This document shows positions 19,199 through 28,318 of a stretch of DNA of 64,000 nucleotides, piece after piece. The notes beneath the pieces were generated by a model. It was not told the origin of the DNA. It searched no databases and saw nothing but the letters and a program-made list of their open reading frames with translations. Location: NCBI RefSeq assembly GCF_036688685.1, contig NZ_JAQQPS010000021.1:45332-109331 (forward strand), written 5' to 3'. Each line of letters starts with the position of its first letter. Position 1 is the stretch's first letter. The stretch is from JALYUM01 sp036688685. GTDB lineage: Bacteria > Pseudomonadota > Gammaproteobacteria > Burkholderiales > Burkholderiaceae_D. Both the position numbers and the translations under genes were made by a program.

Positions 19199-20752
19199 TC
19201 AGGAAGCCAGCGGATGCGCCGCCAGCCAGGCATCGAGCCGGGCCTCGGTAGCGGCCGGCAGATGCAGGCCCAGCTTCGAGCGGCGCCACAGGATGTCACG
19301 CGCACTGACTGCCCACTCCTGCTCACGTAAATAATTCACTTCGACCGCGTACAGCCCGCTGGCAATTTCTTCACCCATCTGCGCGAGCGCCGTCTTCCCG
19401 GCCAGCAGCACGTGGATGCGGGTGCCGTAAGCCCGTGCATAGCGCTGCACCAGGCGCGCCGGCAGCCAGCCATACTGGCGTTGCAGATCATGCACATATT
19501 CGTTAAAGCCGAGCACCGCGCGGTTCTGCGGTTTTTCCCCGAACAGATCGCCGCCAGGCAGGCAGGCCGCGGCCGTCCAGGCGCCGTGACGGTTGTCCAG
19601 CAGTGGTGCCAGCAGATCGACGGCTTCTTCGGCCAGCTTGCGGAAGGTGGTGATCTTGCCGCCAAAAATACTCAGCAGCGGCGCACCATCGCGATCCAGT
19701 TCGAAGCGGTAGTCACGCGTGACTGCCTTGGCGTCGGCCGCGGCATCTTCCACCAGCGGGCGCACGCCGGAATAGCTCCAGACCACGTCATCCGGCACGA
19801 TCGGCTGCCTGAAATAATAACTCGACAACTCGCACAAGTAGGCAATTTCCGTGCTGTCGATGGCGACCTGGGCCGGATCGCCGGTGTAGTCAAGGTCGGT
19901 GGTGCCGATCAGGGTGAACTCGGTCTCGTAGGGAATGACGAACACGATCCGGCCGTCGGGATGCTGGAAGATGTAGGCGTGATCGTGCTCGAACAGGCGG
20001 CGCACCACGATATGCGAGCCTTTGATCAGACGCAGGGTCTTGCCCTGGGCCTGGGGCGCCGCGCCGTGCAGGAATGCGGCCGTCCACGGCCCCGCTGCGT
20101 TGACCAGCAGCGCTGCGCGCACCGTGCGCTCGGCACCATTCTGGCCGCGCAAGGTGGCGCGCCAGTGTGCCGGTGCGCCACCTTGCGCCGGTTCGCGCCG
20201 CACGGCGGTGCAGGTGGTGCGCGTGAGGATGGTGGCGCCGTGCTCGCGCGCCGCGATGGCATTCAACACCACCAGTCTGGCATCGTCGACCCAGCCGTCC
20301 GAATACACAAAGCCGCGCGCATACTCGCCCTTGAGCGGCTTGCCGGCCGGGTGCGTGGTCAGATCGACACCACGTGAACCGGGCAGCAGCTCGCGCCGCG
20401 CCAGCACGTCGTAGAGAAACAGACCAGCGCGGATCAGCCACGCCGGGCGCTGGCCGCGTGCATGGGGCATGACGAAACGCAGCGGCCACATGATGTGCGG
20501 GGCCGAACGCAGCAACACCTCGCGCTCGATCAGCGATTTGCGCACCAGGTTGAACTGGTAATACTCGAGGTAGCGCAGGCCGCCGTGGATCAGTTTGGTG
20601 GAAGCCGACGAGGTGTGCGCGGCCAGGTCGTCCTGTTCGCACAGCAGCACCGACAGGCCACGCCCGGCCGCGTCGCGCGCAATGCCGGCACCGTTGATGC
20701 CGCCGCCGACGATCAATACGTCGCAATCGAACCCTGTTTGCATAACTGCCAT
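19199..20752 (-). CDS. glpD: Glycerol-3-phosphate dehydrogenase, FAD-dependent
   Basis: A 517-residue membrane-associated flavoenzyme that oxidises sn-glycerol 3-phosphate to dihydroxyacetone phosphate and passes electrons to quinone. The N-terminal FAD loop is VLIVGGGINGAGIARDAAGR; further hallmarks are STKLIHGGLRYLEYY and FGGKITTFRKLAEEA. The start at 20752 (MAVMQTG) or the second ATG at 20743 are both possible. It is the first gene of the operon and divergent from glpR. The intergenic region between them carries candidate GlpR operators. Confidence 0.96.
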   Translation of the reverse strand: MAVMQTGFDCDVLIVGGGINGAGIARDAAGRGLSVLLCEQDDLAAHTSSASTKLIHGGLRYLEYYQFNLVRKSLIEREVLLRSAPHIMWPLRFVMPHARGQRPAWLIRAGLFLYDVLARRELLPGSRGVDLTTHPAGKPLKGEYARGFVYSDGWVDDARLVVLNAIAAREHGATILTRTTCTAVRREPAQGGAPAHWRATLRGQNGAERTVRAALLVNAAGPWTAAFLHGAAPQAQGKTLRLIKGSHIVVRRLFEHDHAYIFQHPDGRIVFVIPYETEFTLIGTTDLDYTGDPAQVAIDSTEIAYLCELSSYYFRQPIVPDDVVWSYSGVRPLVEDAAADAKAVTRDYRFELDRDGAPLLSIFGGKITTFRKLAEEAVDLLAPLLDNRHGAWTAAACLPGGDLFGEKPQNRAVLGFNEYVHDLQRQYGWLPARLVQRYARAYGTRIHVLLAGKTALAQMGEEIASGLYAVEVNYLREQEWAVSARDILWRRSKLGLHLPAATEARLDAWLAAHPLAS

Positions 20753-20790
20753 CTGAACTCTCGCCTCGGCCTGAATGTTGTCTACGTTGC

Positions 20791-20902
20791 TTATCGGAAC
20801 GATAATGGTTTAAACTTAAGATAATGAAATATGACACAAATCGAACCGATAAATACAAAATTTCATAAATTTATTTTCGTTTGTGTTCGTTTTGCGTTTC
20901 GT
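20791..20902. promoter_or_regulatory. glpD/glpR divergent control region with candidate GlpR sites
   Basis: Two related 13-base elements contain inverted ATCG/CGAT halves: TTATCG-GAA-CGATAA at 20791-20805 and ATCG-AAC-CGAT-AA at 20840-20852. Closer to glpR, TTCGTTT occurs at 20876 and again at 20886 (ten-base period, one helical turn), with a partial copy at 20898. GlpR proteins of other Proteobacteria bind TCG-containing repeats of this kind, so these are likely operators controlling glpD and autoregulating glpR. The region is clearly AT-richer than its surroundings. Confidence 0.55.
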
Positions 20903-20918
20903 CTAAGATCGCTGCACC

Positions 20919-21680
20919 ATGACACTGAACCCACGACAACGCAGCCTGCTCGATGCTGTCCGGCTGAAAGGCACCATCTCGGTGGAAGAGTTGGCAATCC
21001 AGTTGGGCGTGACGGCGCAGACCGTCCGGCGCGACGTGAAACAGATGGAGCAAGCGCGTCTGCTAGCGCGCTATCACGGCGGCGTCGGCTTGCCGTCGTC
21101 GGTAAAAAATATTGACTACAGCCAGCGCCAGGTGCTGGGCAGCGACGCCAAGCGGCGCATTGCCGGCGCAGTGGCGGCGCAGGTGCCGAACGGCTGTTCC
21201 TTGCTGATCAATATCGGCACCACCACGGAAGAAGTGGCGCGCGCCCTGGCCTGTCACAAGGGCTTGCACGTGGTCACCAACAACCTGAACGTGGCGGCCA
21301 TTTTGGCCGACAACGGTGACTGTGAAGTGATCGTGGCCGGTGGCGTCGTGCGCGGGCGCGACCGCGGCATCGTGGGCGAGGCGACCATCGACTTTATCCG
21401 TCAGTTCAAGGTCGACATCGGCATCATCGGCATTTCCAGCATCGACGAAGACGGCAGCCTGCGCGACTTCGACGCCCGCGAAGTGAAGGTGGCGCAAGCC
21501 ATCATCGAACAGTCGCGCGAAGTGTGGCTGGTGGCCGACCATGACAAGTTCGGCCGCAAGGCGCTGGTGCGCATGGCTGACCTGACCCAGATCGACGTGT
21601 TATTTACCGATGCCGCGCCAACACCGGCATTCAAGCGGGTGCTGCAGCAGGCCAAGGTCAGGCTGGTGGTGGCCGCCTAG
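20919..21680 (+). CDS. glpR: DeoR-family glycerol-3-phosphate regulon repressor
   Basis: A 253-residue DeoR-family repressor. The N-terminal helix-turn-helix is RQRSLLDAVRLKGTISVEEL followed by LGVTAQTVRRDVKQMEQ, and the C-terminal sugar-phosphate-binding fold includes NIGTTTEEVARAL and ADHDKFGRKALVRMADL. Family members are released from DNA by glycerol 3-phosphate. It is divergent from glpD with 166 bases between the starts, an arrangement also seen with other glpSTPQUV operons, so it should repress the operon in the absence of glycerol. Confidence 0.93.
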   Translation: MTLNPRQRSLLDAVRLKGTISVEELAIQLGVTAQTVRRDVKQMEQARLLARYHGGVGLPSSVKNIDYSQRQVLGSDAKRRIAGAVAAQVPNGCSLLINIGTTTEEVARALACHKGLHVVTNNLNVAAILADNGDCEVIVAGGVVRGRDRGIVGEATIDFIRQFKVDIGIIGISSIDEDGSLRDFDAREVKVAQAIIEQSREVWLVADHDKFGRKALVRMADLTQIDVLFTDAAPTPAFKRVLQQAKVRLVVAA

Positions 21681-21909
21681 CCGTTAATCGTTCTGTATTG
21701 CGCCGATCGTTTTACGCTGATTGGCGTGCAATTGTCGTGGCGATTCATTCCATCTATTCGCGTATTGCGAGGCAACTATTCAGGGCAATGCCATTCAGCG
21801 CGATTTAGCAATATGTCTTGATTGATGCATATCAGACGCGCGGCAGAAAAAGAAATTACGCTCAATCTGGTCGCCGGTTTCATGCCTTGCAAAATCCTGG
21901 AGATAGAGC

Positions 21910-23412
21910 ATGCCTCCCCTTTCTGTTCGTCGTCGCGCCTTCATTCGTTGTTCTGCTCTGGCTGCAGCGTACCTGAATATACCGCGCATCGGTTTTGCCC
22001 AGTCGGCGCCTTACCGCCGCGTTGAGTGGCAGAAGTTCAAGACGATGCCGCAATACGCTTCATTCATTAATGCTGTGAAGAAAATGAAAGCGAACACCAG
22101 TGCCGCCAGTCCGTCCTCGTGGGCTTATTGGACAAATGTTCATGTGAATTATTGTCTGCATGGCACCAGCTATTTTCTTGCATGGCATCGGGGTTATCTC
22201 TACTATTTTGAACAGCGTTTGCGCCTTGTCTCCGGTGACAACACGCTGTGCCTGCCTTATTGGGACTATTACAAATATCCTAAAATACCGATAGAATTCA
22301 CCGATCCGTCTGCCACCAATCCTTTATATGTCCCGCGCGTCAACACAAGTGTGTTTCAAGCACTGACCTTGTCGCCGTTTGCGTCAAAAGTCAAGAATTT
22401 TCAGCGTGGAACCGTCAATGCTTTTGAACCGCAACTTGAAACGGCACCGCATAATCCGGTACACGACTTGATCGGCGGTGAAATGGCAAATATGACATCG
22501 CCACGGGATCCTATTTTTTACCTGCACCACGCAAACATCGACCGTCTTTGGCAGGCATGGGCGCTGTCGGGCGGCAAAAGCATGCCTGTTACAAGCAATC
22601 CATACAATGCTGCAGTGAGCGCCTCGTATTGGGCAAATTCATTTACTTACGCATCCGACCTGACCCTACCACGCTATAAAACATATGACCCGGCGTGGTT
22701 GAACGTAAGCTACGCCGACCTTACGCTCCCCACCTACCTCCCACCCTCGGCACGCGCGACACCAGACAGTCCGATCCGGCGGGTGCAGACGCAAAGCCTC
22801 GCCGTTCTGACCCGACCGCCAGTGGGCAATTTCGCCACAACGTCAGCGCGCCCTATTTCCGCGACGCGGCGCGCCTTGGGCGGCGTGTCGGGAATGGTGC
22901 TCACCGACGTGCCAGTCAGCGGGCATTTGCGACTGAGCGCGTCCAGCCTCCAGTCGCTGCAAGATGCGTTGTCGGTTGCGGTCGGTCCGTCGGCGCGAAC
23001 ATCGCCGCAAAGTTTCAGATCGGTCGTCGTCGTGATGGACCAGATACAGGTTCTCAGCGGGGGAAAAAACGGCGGCTACTTCTATCATATTTATCTCAAT
23101 CTTCCCTATGTCACCGACGCAATCGGCGCCCAAAAATATTTCCTGGGAACCGTGGGGCCGTTTGAAATCGCAGCTGCCTCACATCATGGTGCGGCGACCC
23201 TGGAATACCAGGCTACCGAAGTGCTGTCGCGGCTGTCTGTTTTTGAACTGCAGGAAGTGACCATCTCCCTGCTACAGGTCGGTGGCGACAACGCCCCGCG
23301 TGGCGCCGTCGTAAAGATCGGTGAAGTACGTATCGACATATCGACCGTGGCGCCCTGGGATTCCGGCCCGTCGACGCAGGAAAAATACAGCGACTATGGG
23401 CTTACCGATTAA
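21910..23412 (+). CDS. Tyrosinase-family copper oxidase, Tat-exported
   Basis: A 500-residue protein with a twin-arginine-type leader (SVRRRAFIR, then AALAAAYLNI hydrophobic stretch, likely cleavage near FAQ-S). The CuA histidines appear to be H78, H84 and H93 (VHVNYCLHG, AWHRGYLYYFE), and the CuB set H181, H185 and H207 (HNPVHDLIGG, DPIFYLHHANIDRLW), the full type-3 dicopper site. The region after about residue 290 is a beta-rich domain (VLSGGKNGGYFYHIYLN, FLGTVGPFEIAAASHHG) reminiscent of the C-terminal shielding domain of plant polyphenol oxidases. It would oxidise phenols to quinones in the periplasm. No caddie/MelC1-type copper chaperone is seen. Base composition is AT-richer than the glp genes, suggesting transfer. 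Confidence 0.9.
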   Translation: MPPLSVRRRAFIRCSALAAAYLNIPRIGFAQSAPYRRVEWQKFKTMPQYASFINAVKKMKANTSAASPSSWAYWTNVHVNYCLHGTSYFLAWHRGYLYYFEQRLRLVSGDNTLCLPYWDYYKYPKIPIEFTDPSATNPLYVPRVNTSVFQALTLSPFASKVKNFQRGTVNAFEPQLETAPHNPVHDLIGGEMANMTSPRDPIFYLHHANIDRLWQAWALSGGKSMPVTSNPYNAAVSASYWANSFTYASDLTLPRYKTYDPAWLNVSYADLTLPTYLPPSARATPDSPIRRVQTQSLAVLTRPPVGNFATTSARPISATRRALGGVSGMVLTDVPVSGHLRLSASSLQSLQDALSVAVGPSARTSPQSFRSVVVVMDQIQVLSGGKNGGYFYHIYLNLPYVTDAIGAQKYFLGTVGPFEIAAASHHGAATLEYQATEVLSRLSVFELQEVTISLLQVGGDNAPRGAVVKIGEVRIDISTVAPWDSGPSTQEKYSDYGLTD

Positions 23413-23478
23413 TTACCTGGGCCGATCGAAATTTCCCTCTACAGTCATTCGAAAATTAAATATACATGGATACAACTC

Positions 23479-24552
23479 ATGGATACAAGCAATGTAGCGG
23501 AAAAAAGTGAAGAATTGGTTACATGTTATTTCGACGCGATCCCAGCCTTTGTAGACCATGAATTAGCCCGTCTGTACGAAGTCCTTCAGTCTTCCCTGGC
23601 GTTCATGCAATCCTTTAGGGAACTGAGAGAGGTTAATTGCTATGTAGCATCGAAAGATGAGACCGTAAAAGTTGTCCTGTTATTTGTCCGCAGCCGCCGG
23701 CGGGTCGATGTGCTGAACGAGATGATTGAATTGGGCGAGACAGAAATCAAGCGCTTTGCTCAGTATATATTTGAACGCCTCCCGGACATCGACGTCATCC
23801 ATTTCAAAGCAGTGCGCGCCGAACTTCATCAATTCCCACGCCCGATCCAAAAACAGAATTCGAAACATACCTACCTCATCGCCCTGCCCGCATCCATCGA
23901 AAAATATAATTCGAGTATGAGCAGGAAGACGATGACAGGCATACGCTACCAAACAAATAAAGCAAAGAAAACATTTCCTTCACTCTCATCAAGAACCTAC
24001 CATGACGAAGAAATCGACGAAGCCCATATTATTGAAATCATCAGACTGAGTGAATCGAGAATCAATTCGGACGACCCCTCTTTTTCCTACGATGCCAGGG
24101 CCATATGCCAACTGGCGAAAAAATGCGGTTTCGTGCATATTATTTTCATTGAGGGCAGGGTTTGTGCGGGAACGGTAAACTACCGTGTCGGCGCCAGCTT
24201 TTTCGGCGAAGTTCTGGGGCAAGACCCTGAGTACAAGAAATATGGACTCGGCAAGATATGCGTCTATCAAACCATTTGCGAAAGCATTTCCCGAGGCGGG
24301 AGAAAATTTTATCTGGGCGGTGGCGCATTCGATTTCAAGACCCAGTTGCTGGGCAATTTAGTCGAAATGGATGAGATAAAAATATACCGGTCACGCATCG
24401 GGGTACTGCGTCAAATCGATTCCGCGCTTGGCACATGGTGGGCAGGACGGGTGCGTCGTTTGAAGGATCTGTTTCATCAGCATCGAAGACATATCATCGC
24501 CAGGATGGTGTTCAAGATTTTTTACTTTTCCCGCAGCAAAATTTCGAGATAG
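23479..24552 (+). CDS. GNAT-superfamily protein, CelD/BcsL-like
   Basis: A 357-residue protein of clearly low GC content. The central and C-terminal part (SRKTMTGIRYQTNKAKK, IIFIEGRVCAGTVNYRVG, KYGLGKICVYQTICESI) matches the GNAT acyltransferase type found in CelD/BcsL and FemAB-like proteins linked to extracellular polysaccharide or amino-acyl modification. It lies 66 bases after the tyrosinase gene and may be cotranscribed. The acceptor substrate is unknown. No signal peptide is seen, so it should act in the cytosol. Confidence 0.72.
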   Translation: MDTSNVAEKSEELVTCYFDAIPAFVDHELARLYEVLQSSLAFMQSFRELREVNCYVASKDETVKVVLLFVRSRRRVDVLNEMIELGETEIKRFAQYIFERLPDIDVIHFKAVRAELHQFPRPIQKQNSKHTYLIALPASIEKYNSSMSRKTMTGIRYQTNKAKKTFPSLSSRTYHDEEIDEAHIIEIIRLSESRINSDDPSFSYDARAICQLAKKCGFVHIIFIEGRVCAGTVNYRVGASFFGEVLGQDPEYKKYGLGKICVYQTICESISRGGRKFYLGGGAFDFKTQLLGNLVEMDEIKIYRSRIGVLRQIDSALGTWWAGRVRRLKDLFHQHRRHIIARMVFKIFYFSRSKISR

Positions 24553-24670
24553 TTTATGGCATCCGGCAGGGGGCGTGACGGGTTAGCGCCGACCTGAAAT
24601 TGCGCCACCATGCCGATTCAAACTCGACCCATCGTTCGGGCGATGCCCGCGGTTTAGCGCTGCGACGGCG

Positions 24671-25183
24671 CTACCCGCCGCACTCCCAATCCACCGCGCT
24701 TGGCGGCGCCGCCCATCGGCATGGCTTCTGACTCATGGATTTGTGCGGTTTCGGGCGCGCGACTCGGGGCGTGGATTTGATGATGCCAGGGCCGTGAGAG
24801 TAGGTCCGGCCGGCGATTAACTGTAGCGCGTCGGGCAGACGGGTGGCGATATGCGCATCGAGCAGCAGCGCTGGCAGCAGCGGTTTCAGGATGGCGTGGG
24901 CTGCGGCCTGCTTGATGCGCAGCGTCGGCGGCAACGACGCCTCGCGCGGGGCGGTCTCCGTGGCGCGCGACTGGAGGTTGTCGCAGACGATTTTCGCGGC
25001 GAAGTCATGCATCGCCGCCTGCTGGGAAAGGCCGGAGACGTGTTCGAGTTTGAGCCGGTGCTTGAGGCGCTTGAAGGCCTCCTCGTTACGCCAACGTTGG
25101 TGATAGAGGTCGACGAACTCGGCGCACGGAAATGCCGCCGGGTCGAGGTGAACAATGACGGTAACGACATGGCGGGCGAAACG
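24671..25183 (-). pseudogene. IS4-family transposase remnant, C-terminal part
   Basis: On the minus strand the frame is open from 25183 (a TAG at 25184-25186 closes it upstream) to TAG at 24671-24673. It encodes VDLYHQRWRNEEAFKRLKHR followed by LEHVSGLSQQAAMHDFAAKI, the characteristic YREK-type end of an IS4-group DDE transposase with its catalytic glutamate in the RWRNEEAFK motif. The upstream catalytic parts are missing and no start codon fits, so the element is truncated. No terminal inverted repeats or target duplication were found by eye. Its presence marks the accessory nature of this stretch. Confidence 0.75.
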
Positions 25184-25420
25184 CTAACCTTGTCAAGAGC
25201 TGTTTTTAAAATCTTGATGCGTGATAGGAGCGGTTTGCGCAGAACTTGATTCAATGGCAATCCCACATCCGAATGCCCGCCTGATTGCCACATTGCATAC
25301 ACGAGCACGTGGCATCATACTGTACAAATACCCAGTATGGAATTTGCCAATGCCACATCGCATGCGACGAAACGGTCGCGCTCGTCAAAATACGCCACGC
25401 AGCACCAATGGAACCACCAC

Positions 25421-26128
25421 ATGACAGAACTAAATAATTACCTCGGAAAACATTTCCTTAACGACATGCAGCTTGCAAGCGCAAGTGCCATGCATGTCGA
25501 TGAGCTTGATGCGCTGATACACAATCGATTCATTCCCGCGCCATCGTATGTGGTCACCAATGCGGGAACCCTATGTTCATTTGTGTTCGGCGAGATGAGC
25601 GCGCCCGGCGCCACGCCCGGCCGCTACTTCCCTCCATCGCAATTAGTCTGGATCGATCGAGCACGCCACGTCATCGCAGGCGGCGCGACAGAAGACATTG
25701 AGCCGAGCTTGAAGGCACAGTTCACAGTCAAATTCGCCACCGCGCTCGCAACGCTTAATCTGTCCACTTGGCGTTTGCGCGACAGCTTCGGCGACGATGG
25801 CGCACCGATTGACGCCGGCCTGCGCGTACGTACCGATGCTGCGTGGGAGTATTTTCTGAACGGGACATTTGCCTTGTGCGTTGCCAATCCGATTTCGGAG
25901 GCGCATATCGCATACAAGGAGGTGCTGCAGGAAAAACTCACACAAATTAGTGATAACGGGAGCAAGACGGTGTTCTCACCGCAGCTGGCGCAGGCGACGC
26001 ACGAATTGATCGATGCCTATGCGGCTGCGTCCATGCCTTTCTCGCCCATTGAGTACACTTCGAGCAGCCGCAAGCGACTTGTCGAGGACCTACGCGCAAA
26101 CATCCGCGCAGCGGCCGCCGCAGCTTGA
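25421..26128 (+). CDS. Uncharacterised protein resembling the DUF6058 family
   Basis: The start at 25421 (MTELNNYLGKHFLNDMQLAS) gives 235 residues; an in-frame ATG at 25337 would add 28 polar residues without family character. The N-terminal helical segment with HVDELDALIHNRFIPAPSYVV and the FGEMSAPGATPGRYFPP stretch remind me of DUF6058 proteins, annotated in some genomes as linked to natural-product loci; this recall is uncertain. There is no signal peptide or catalytic motif. The gene stands between the IS remnant and a DJ-1-like remnant in an AT-richer patch. Confidence 0.6.
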   Translation: MTELNNYLGKHFLNDMQLASASAMHVDELDALIHNRFIPAPSYVVTNAGTLCSFVFGEMSAPGATPGRYFPPSQLVWIDRARHVIAGGATEDIEPSLKAQFTVKFATALATLNLSTWRLRDSFGDDGAPIDAGLRVRTDAAWEYFLNGTFALCVANPISEAHIAYKEVLQEKLTQISDNGSKTVFSPQLAQATHELIDAYAAASMPFSPIEYTSSSRKRLVEDLRANIRAAAAAA

Positions 26129-26142
26129 GTTCGGTAGATAGA

Positions 26143-26262
26143 CAGCCGTCCTGCCTGCTCACGGATTGCACGCTGATTACCGGTAAGAATCCGGCCTGGT
26201 CCGAAGAAGGCGCAAAAGCGCTGCTCACGCTGATGGCCTTCTCGAAAGTGTTTTTAATATAA
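26143..26262 (+). pseudogene. Possible remnant of a DJ-1/PfpI-family protein C-terminus
   Basis: In the plus frame ending at TAA 26260-26262 the translation reads LLTDCTLITGKNPAWSEEGA then KALLTLM. This strongly resembles the C-terminal signature of type 1 glutamine-amidotransferase-like (DJ-1/PfpI) proteins, where LITGQNPASS is conserved. Nothing upstream in this frame matches the rest of the fold, so it appears to be a roughly 40-codon scar of a lost gene. Its end overlaps the stop of the convergent sugar-binding-protein gene by nine bases. A chance match is possible given the short length. Confidence 0.5.
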
Positions 26263-27204
26263 AACGTTTTTGGCCTCTGGCAGATCGACATTGGCCTTGG
26301 TCACCATGACCACGCCCGTGTTGACGAACGGCGCGACCTTTTTGCCTTCGATGATGCTGATGACCGTTTTTACGCCGAGCGCGCCCATCGAATAGGAGCC
26401 CTGCACGGCGGTCGCATACAAGGTGCCGTCCTTGACGAAATTTTTCAGGTCTTCATTGCCATCGAAGCCCACCGCGACCACCTTGGCCACCTTGCCGGAC
26501 TGCGCCAGCGCGCGGCCCATGCCCACCGCGGTCGGCTCGTTGGCGCCGAAGATGCCTTTCAGGTCCGGGTTCGATGCCAGCACGTCGGTGGTCTGGTTCA
26601 ACGCCGTGGCCATTTGCGACTGCGAATAATAGGTGCCCACGATTTGCAGTTTCGAGTGGGCGGCGATGTATTTTTTGAAGCCGCCGACCCGGCCGATTTC
26701 GGAACCGGCGCCGGCCACGTAGGACATCACGGCAATTTTGCCGGTGGTGCCGATCTTGCCGATCAGCGCCTTGGCACTGGCTTCGCCAGCCGCCTCGTTG
26801 TCCGTCGACAGGAACGACTGGTAATACTTTTTGCCGCTGTCGGCGACCATCGAATCGATCAGCACCACGGGAATTTTTGCTTCCCAGGCTTTTTTCAAGG
26901 CCGGCACCAGCGCGTCCGGATCGGAGGCGGCCAGCACGATGCCGGCAACCTTGCGGGTAACGGCATTTTCCACCATGCTGACCTGGTCGGCGATGGCCGA
27001 CTCCGATGCGGGTCCCTGGAACGTCATGCTGTAGCCCTTGGCCTGGGCCGCGCTGGCGGCGGCGCCTTTTTGCACGTTTTGCCAGTAATTCGAATTGGTG
27101 GTCTTGACGATCACGGCAATTTCCGGGGCGGCCAGCGCGCTGCCGGCGGCCAGGGAAATGGCAGCGGCCAGCAGGCCGTGCGACAGGTATTTTGCGGTAT
27201 TCAT
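26254..27204 (-). CDS. Sugar ABC transporter, periplasmic binding protein (ribose type)
   Basis: The start at 27204 (MNTAKYLSHGLLAAAISLAA) is preferred over ATG at 27210 because AAAGGAT is well spaced only for it; the protein has 316 residues. A Sec signal peptide ends near ALA-APE. The mature protein is a type 1 periplasmic binding fold (IAVIVKTTNSNYWQNVQKGA; VAGIVLAASDPDALVPALKK; GIFGANEPTAVGMGRAL). It should bind a monosaccharide; the neighbouring catabolic genes point to L-fucose or a relative. It is the last gene of the importer unit. Confidence 0.92.
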   Translation of the reverse strand: MNTAKYLSHGLLAAAISLAAGSALAAPEIAVIVKTTNSNYWQNVQKGAAASAAQAKGYSMTFQGPASESAIADQVSMVENAVTRKVAGIVLAASDPDALVPALKKAWEAKIPVVLIDSMVADSGKKYYQSFLSTDNEAAGEASAKALIGKIGTTGKIAVMSYVAGAGSEIGRVGGFKKYIAAHSKLQIVGTYYSQSQMATALNQTTDVLASNPDLKGIFGANEPTAVGMGRALAQSGKVAKVVAVGFDGNEDLKNFVKDGTLYATAVQGSYSMGALGVKTVISIIEGKKVAPFVNTGVVMVTKANVDLPEAKNVLY

Positions 27205-27265
27205 TGTCATCCTTTGTCTTGGTTTTAGTGGTGGGTAAAGCGCTTGCCGGGGTGTTGCAGGTGGC

Positions 27266-28318
27266 TCAACTGCGGTTGCGTTTCTGGTCGATCCAGACGG
27301 TCATCAGGATGACCAATCCAATAATGATTTGCTGCACGAAACTCGACACGCCGTTCATGTTCAGGCCGTTGCGCAGGATGCCGATGACAAATGCGCCGAT
27401 GACGGTGCCGGAGATACTCCCGATGCCGCCGATCAGCGAGGTGCCGCCGATCACCGCGCTGGCAATGGCGTCGAGTTCGTACATCACGCCCTCGTTCGGC
27501 TGCGCCGTGACCAGGCGCGACATCAGCACGCACCCGGTCAGTCCCGACAGTGCGCCCGACAGGACATACACCAGCATCGTCACCCGGTTGACCTTCACGC
27601 CGGACAGGCGCGCCGCTTCGGCATTCGAGCCCACCGCGTAGATATGCCGCCCGAACGTTGTACGACTGAGCATGACCGAAACGATGACCGCGAGAATGCC
27701 CATCAGCACGACCGGATACGGAATACCGGGAAAAATCACATCGGGAAACGGCCCCCCGGTATCGGACTCGATCCGAAACAGCACCCCGTTGCCCAGCACG
27801 CCGAAGCTTTCGCCCAGACCTGAAATGGCGCGCGCGCCGGTCAGCTGCAAGGCCACGCCGCGTGCAATGAGCATCATCCCGAGCGTGGCGATAAACGGCG
27901 GCAGGCGCAGCCGCGTCACGCAAAAACCGTTGACGGCGCCACAGGCGGCGCCCGTGAGCACCCCGCCGAGCATGGCCGGCGCCACCGGCATGCCCGCCTT
28001 CACCAGCAGCGCGGCAGCCACCCCGGACAGCGCCAGCACCGAGCCGGAACTGAGGTCGATCCCGCCAGTGATGATGACGCAGGTGGCGGCAATCCCGAGG
28101 ATTCCGATCGAGGTCACCTGCAGCGCCACGCTCATGCCGTTGCTGACCGTGAAAAATGCATTGCTGGTGAGCGAAAACACCAGCAGCAGGATCGACAGGC
28201 TGCCCAGCGCCGCGAACTTCTGGATCATCTCTTTATTCATGCGCAACTGCGGCCGGCGCGAAACAGCGGGCTGTGCGGTTTCCTGCGCGCTTGCGACGAT
28301 ATCAAGGCGTTTGTTCAT
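27266..28318 (-). CDS. Sugar ABC transporter permease (RbsC type)
   Basis: A 350-residue permease with a roughly 30-residue polar N-terminal tail and about eight to ten hydrophobic segments, first at about 33-53. Conserved RbsC/AraH features are GGIDLSSGSVLALSGVAAAL and YAVGSNAEAARLSGVKVNR near residue 230. Its start overlaps the ATPase stop (ATGA, 28315-28318), so it is translationally coupled. It forms the pore of the importer for the sugar handled by the downstream catabolic genes. Confidence 0.93.
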   Translation of the reverse strand: MNKRLDIVASAQETAQPAVSRRPQLRMNKEMIQKFAALGSLSILLLVFSLTSNAFFTVSNGMSVALQVTSIGILGIAATCVIITGGIDLSSGSVLALSGVAAALLVKAGMPVAPAMLGGVLTGAACGAVNGFCVTRLRLPPFIATLGMMLIARGVALQLTGARAISGLGESFGVLGNGVLFRIESDTGGPFPDVIFPGIPYPVVLMGILAVIVSVMLSRTTFGRHIYAVGSNAEAARLSGVKVNRVTMLVYVLSGALSGLTGCVLMSRLVTAQPNEGVMYELDAIASAVIGGTSLIGGIGSISGTVIGAFVIGILRNGLNMNGVSSFVQQIIIGLVILMTVWIDQKRNRS

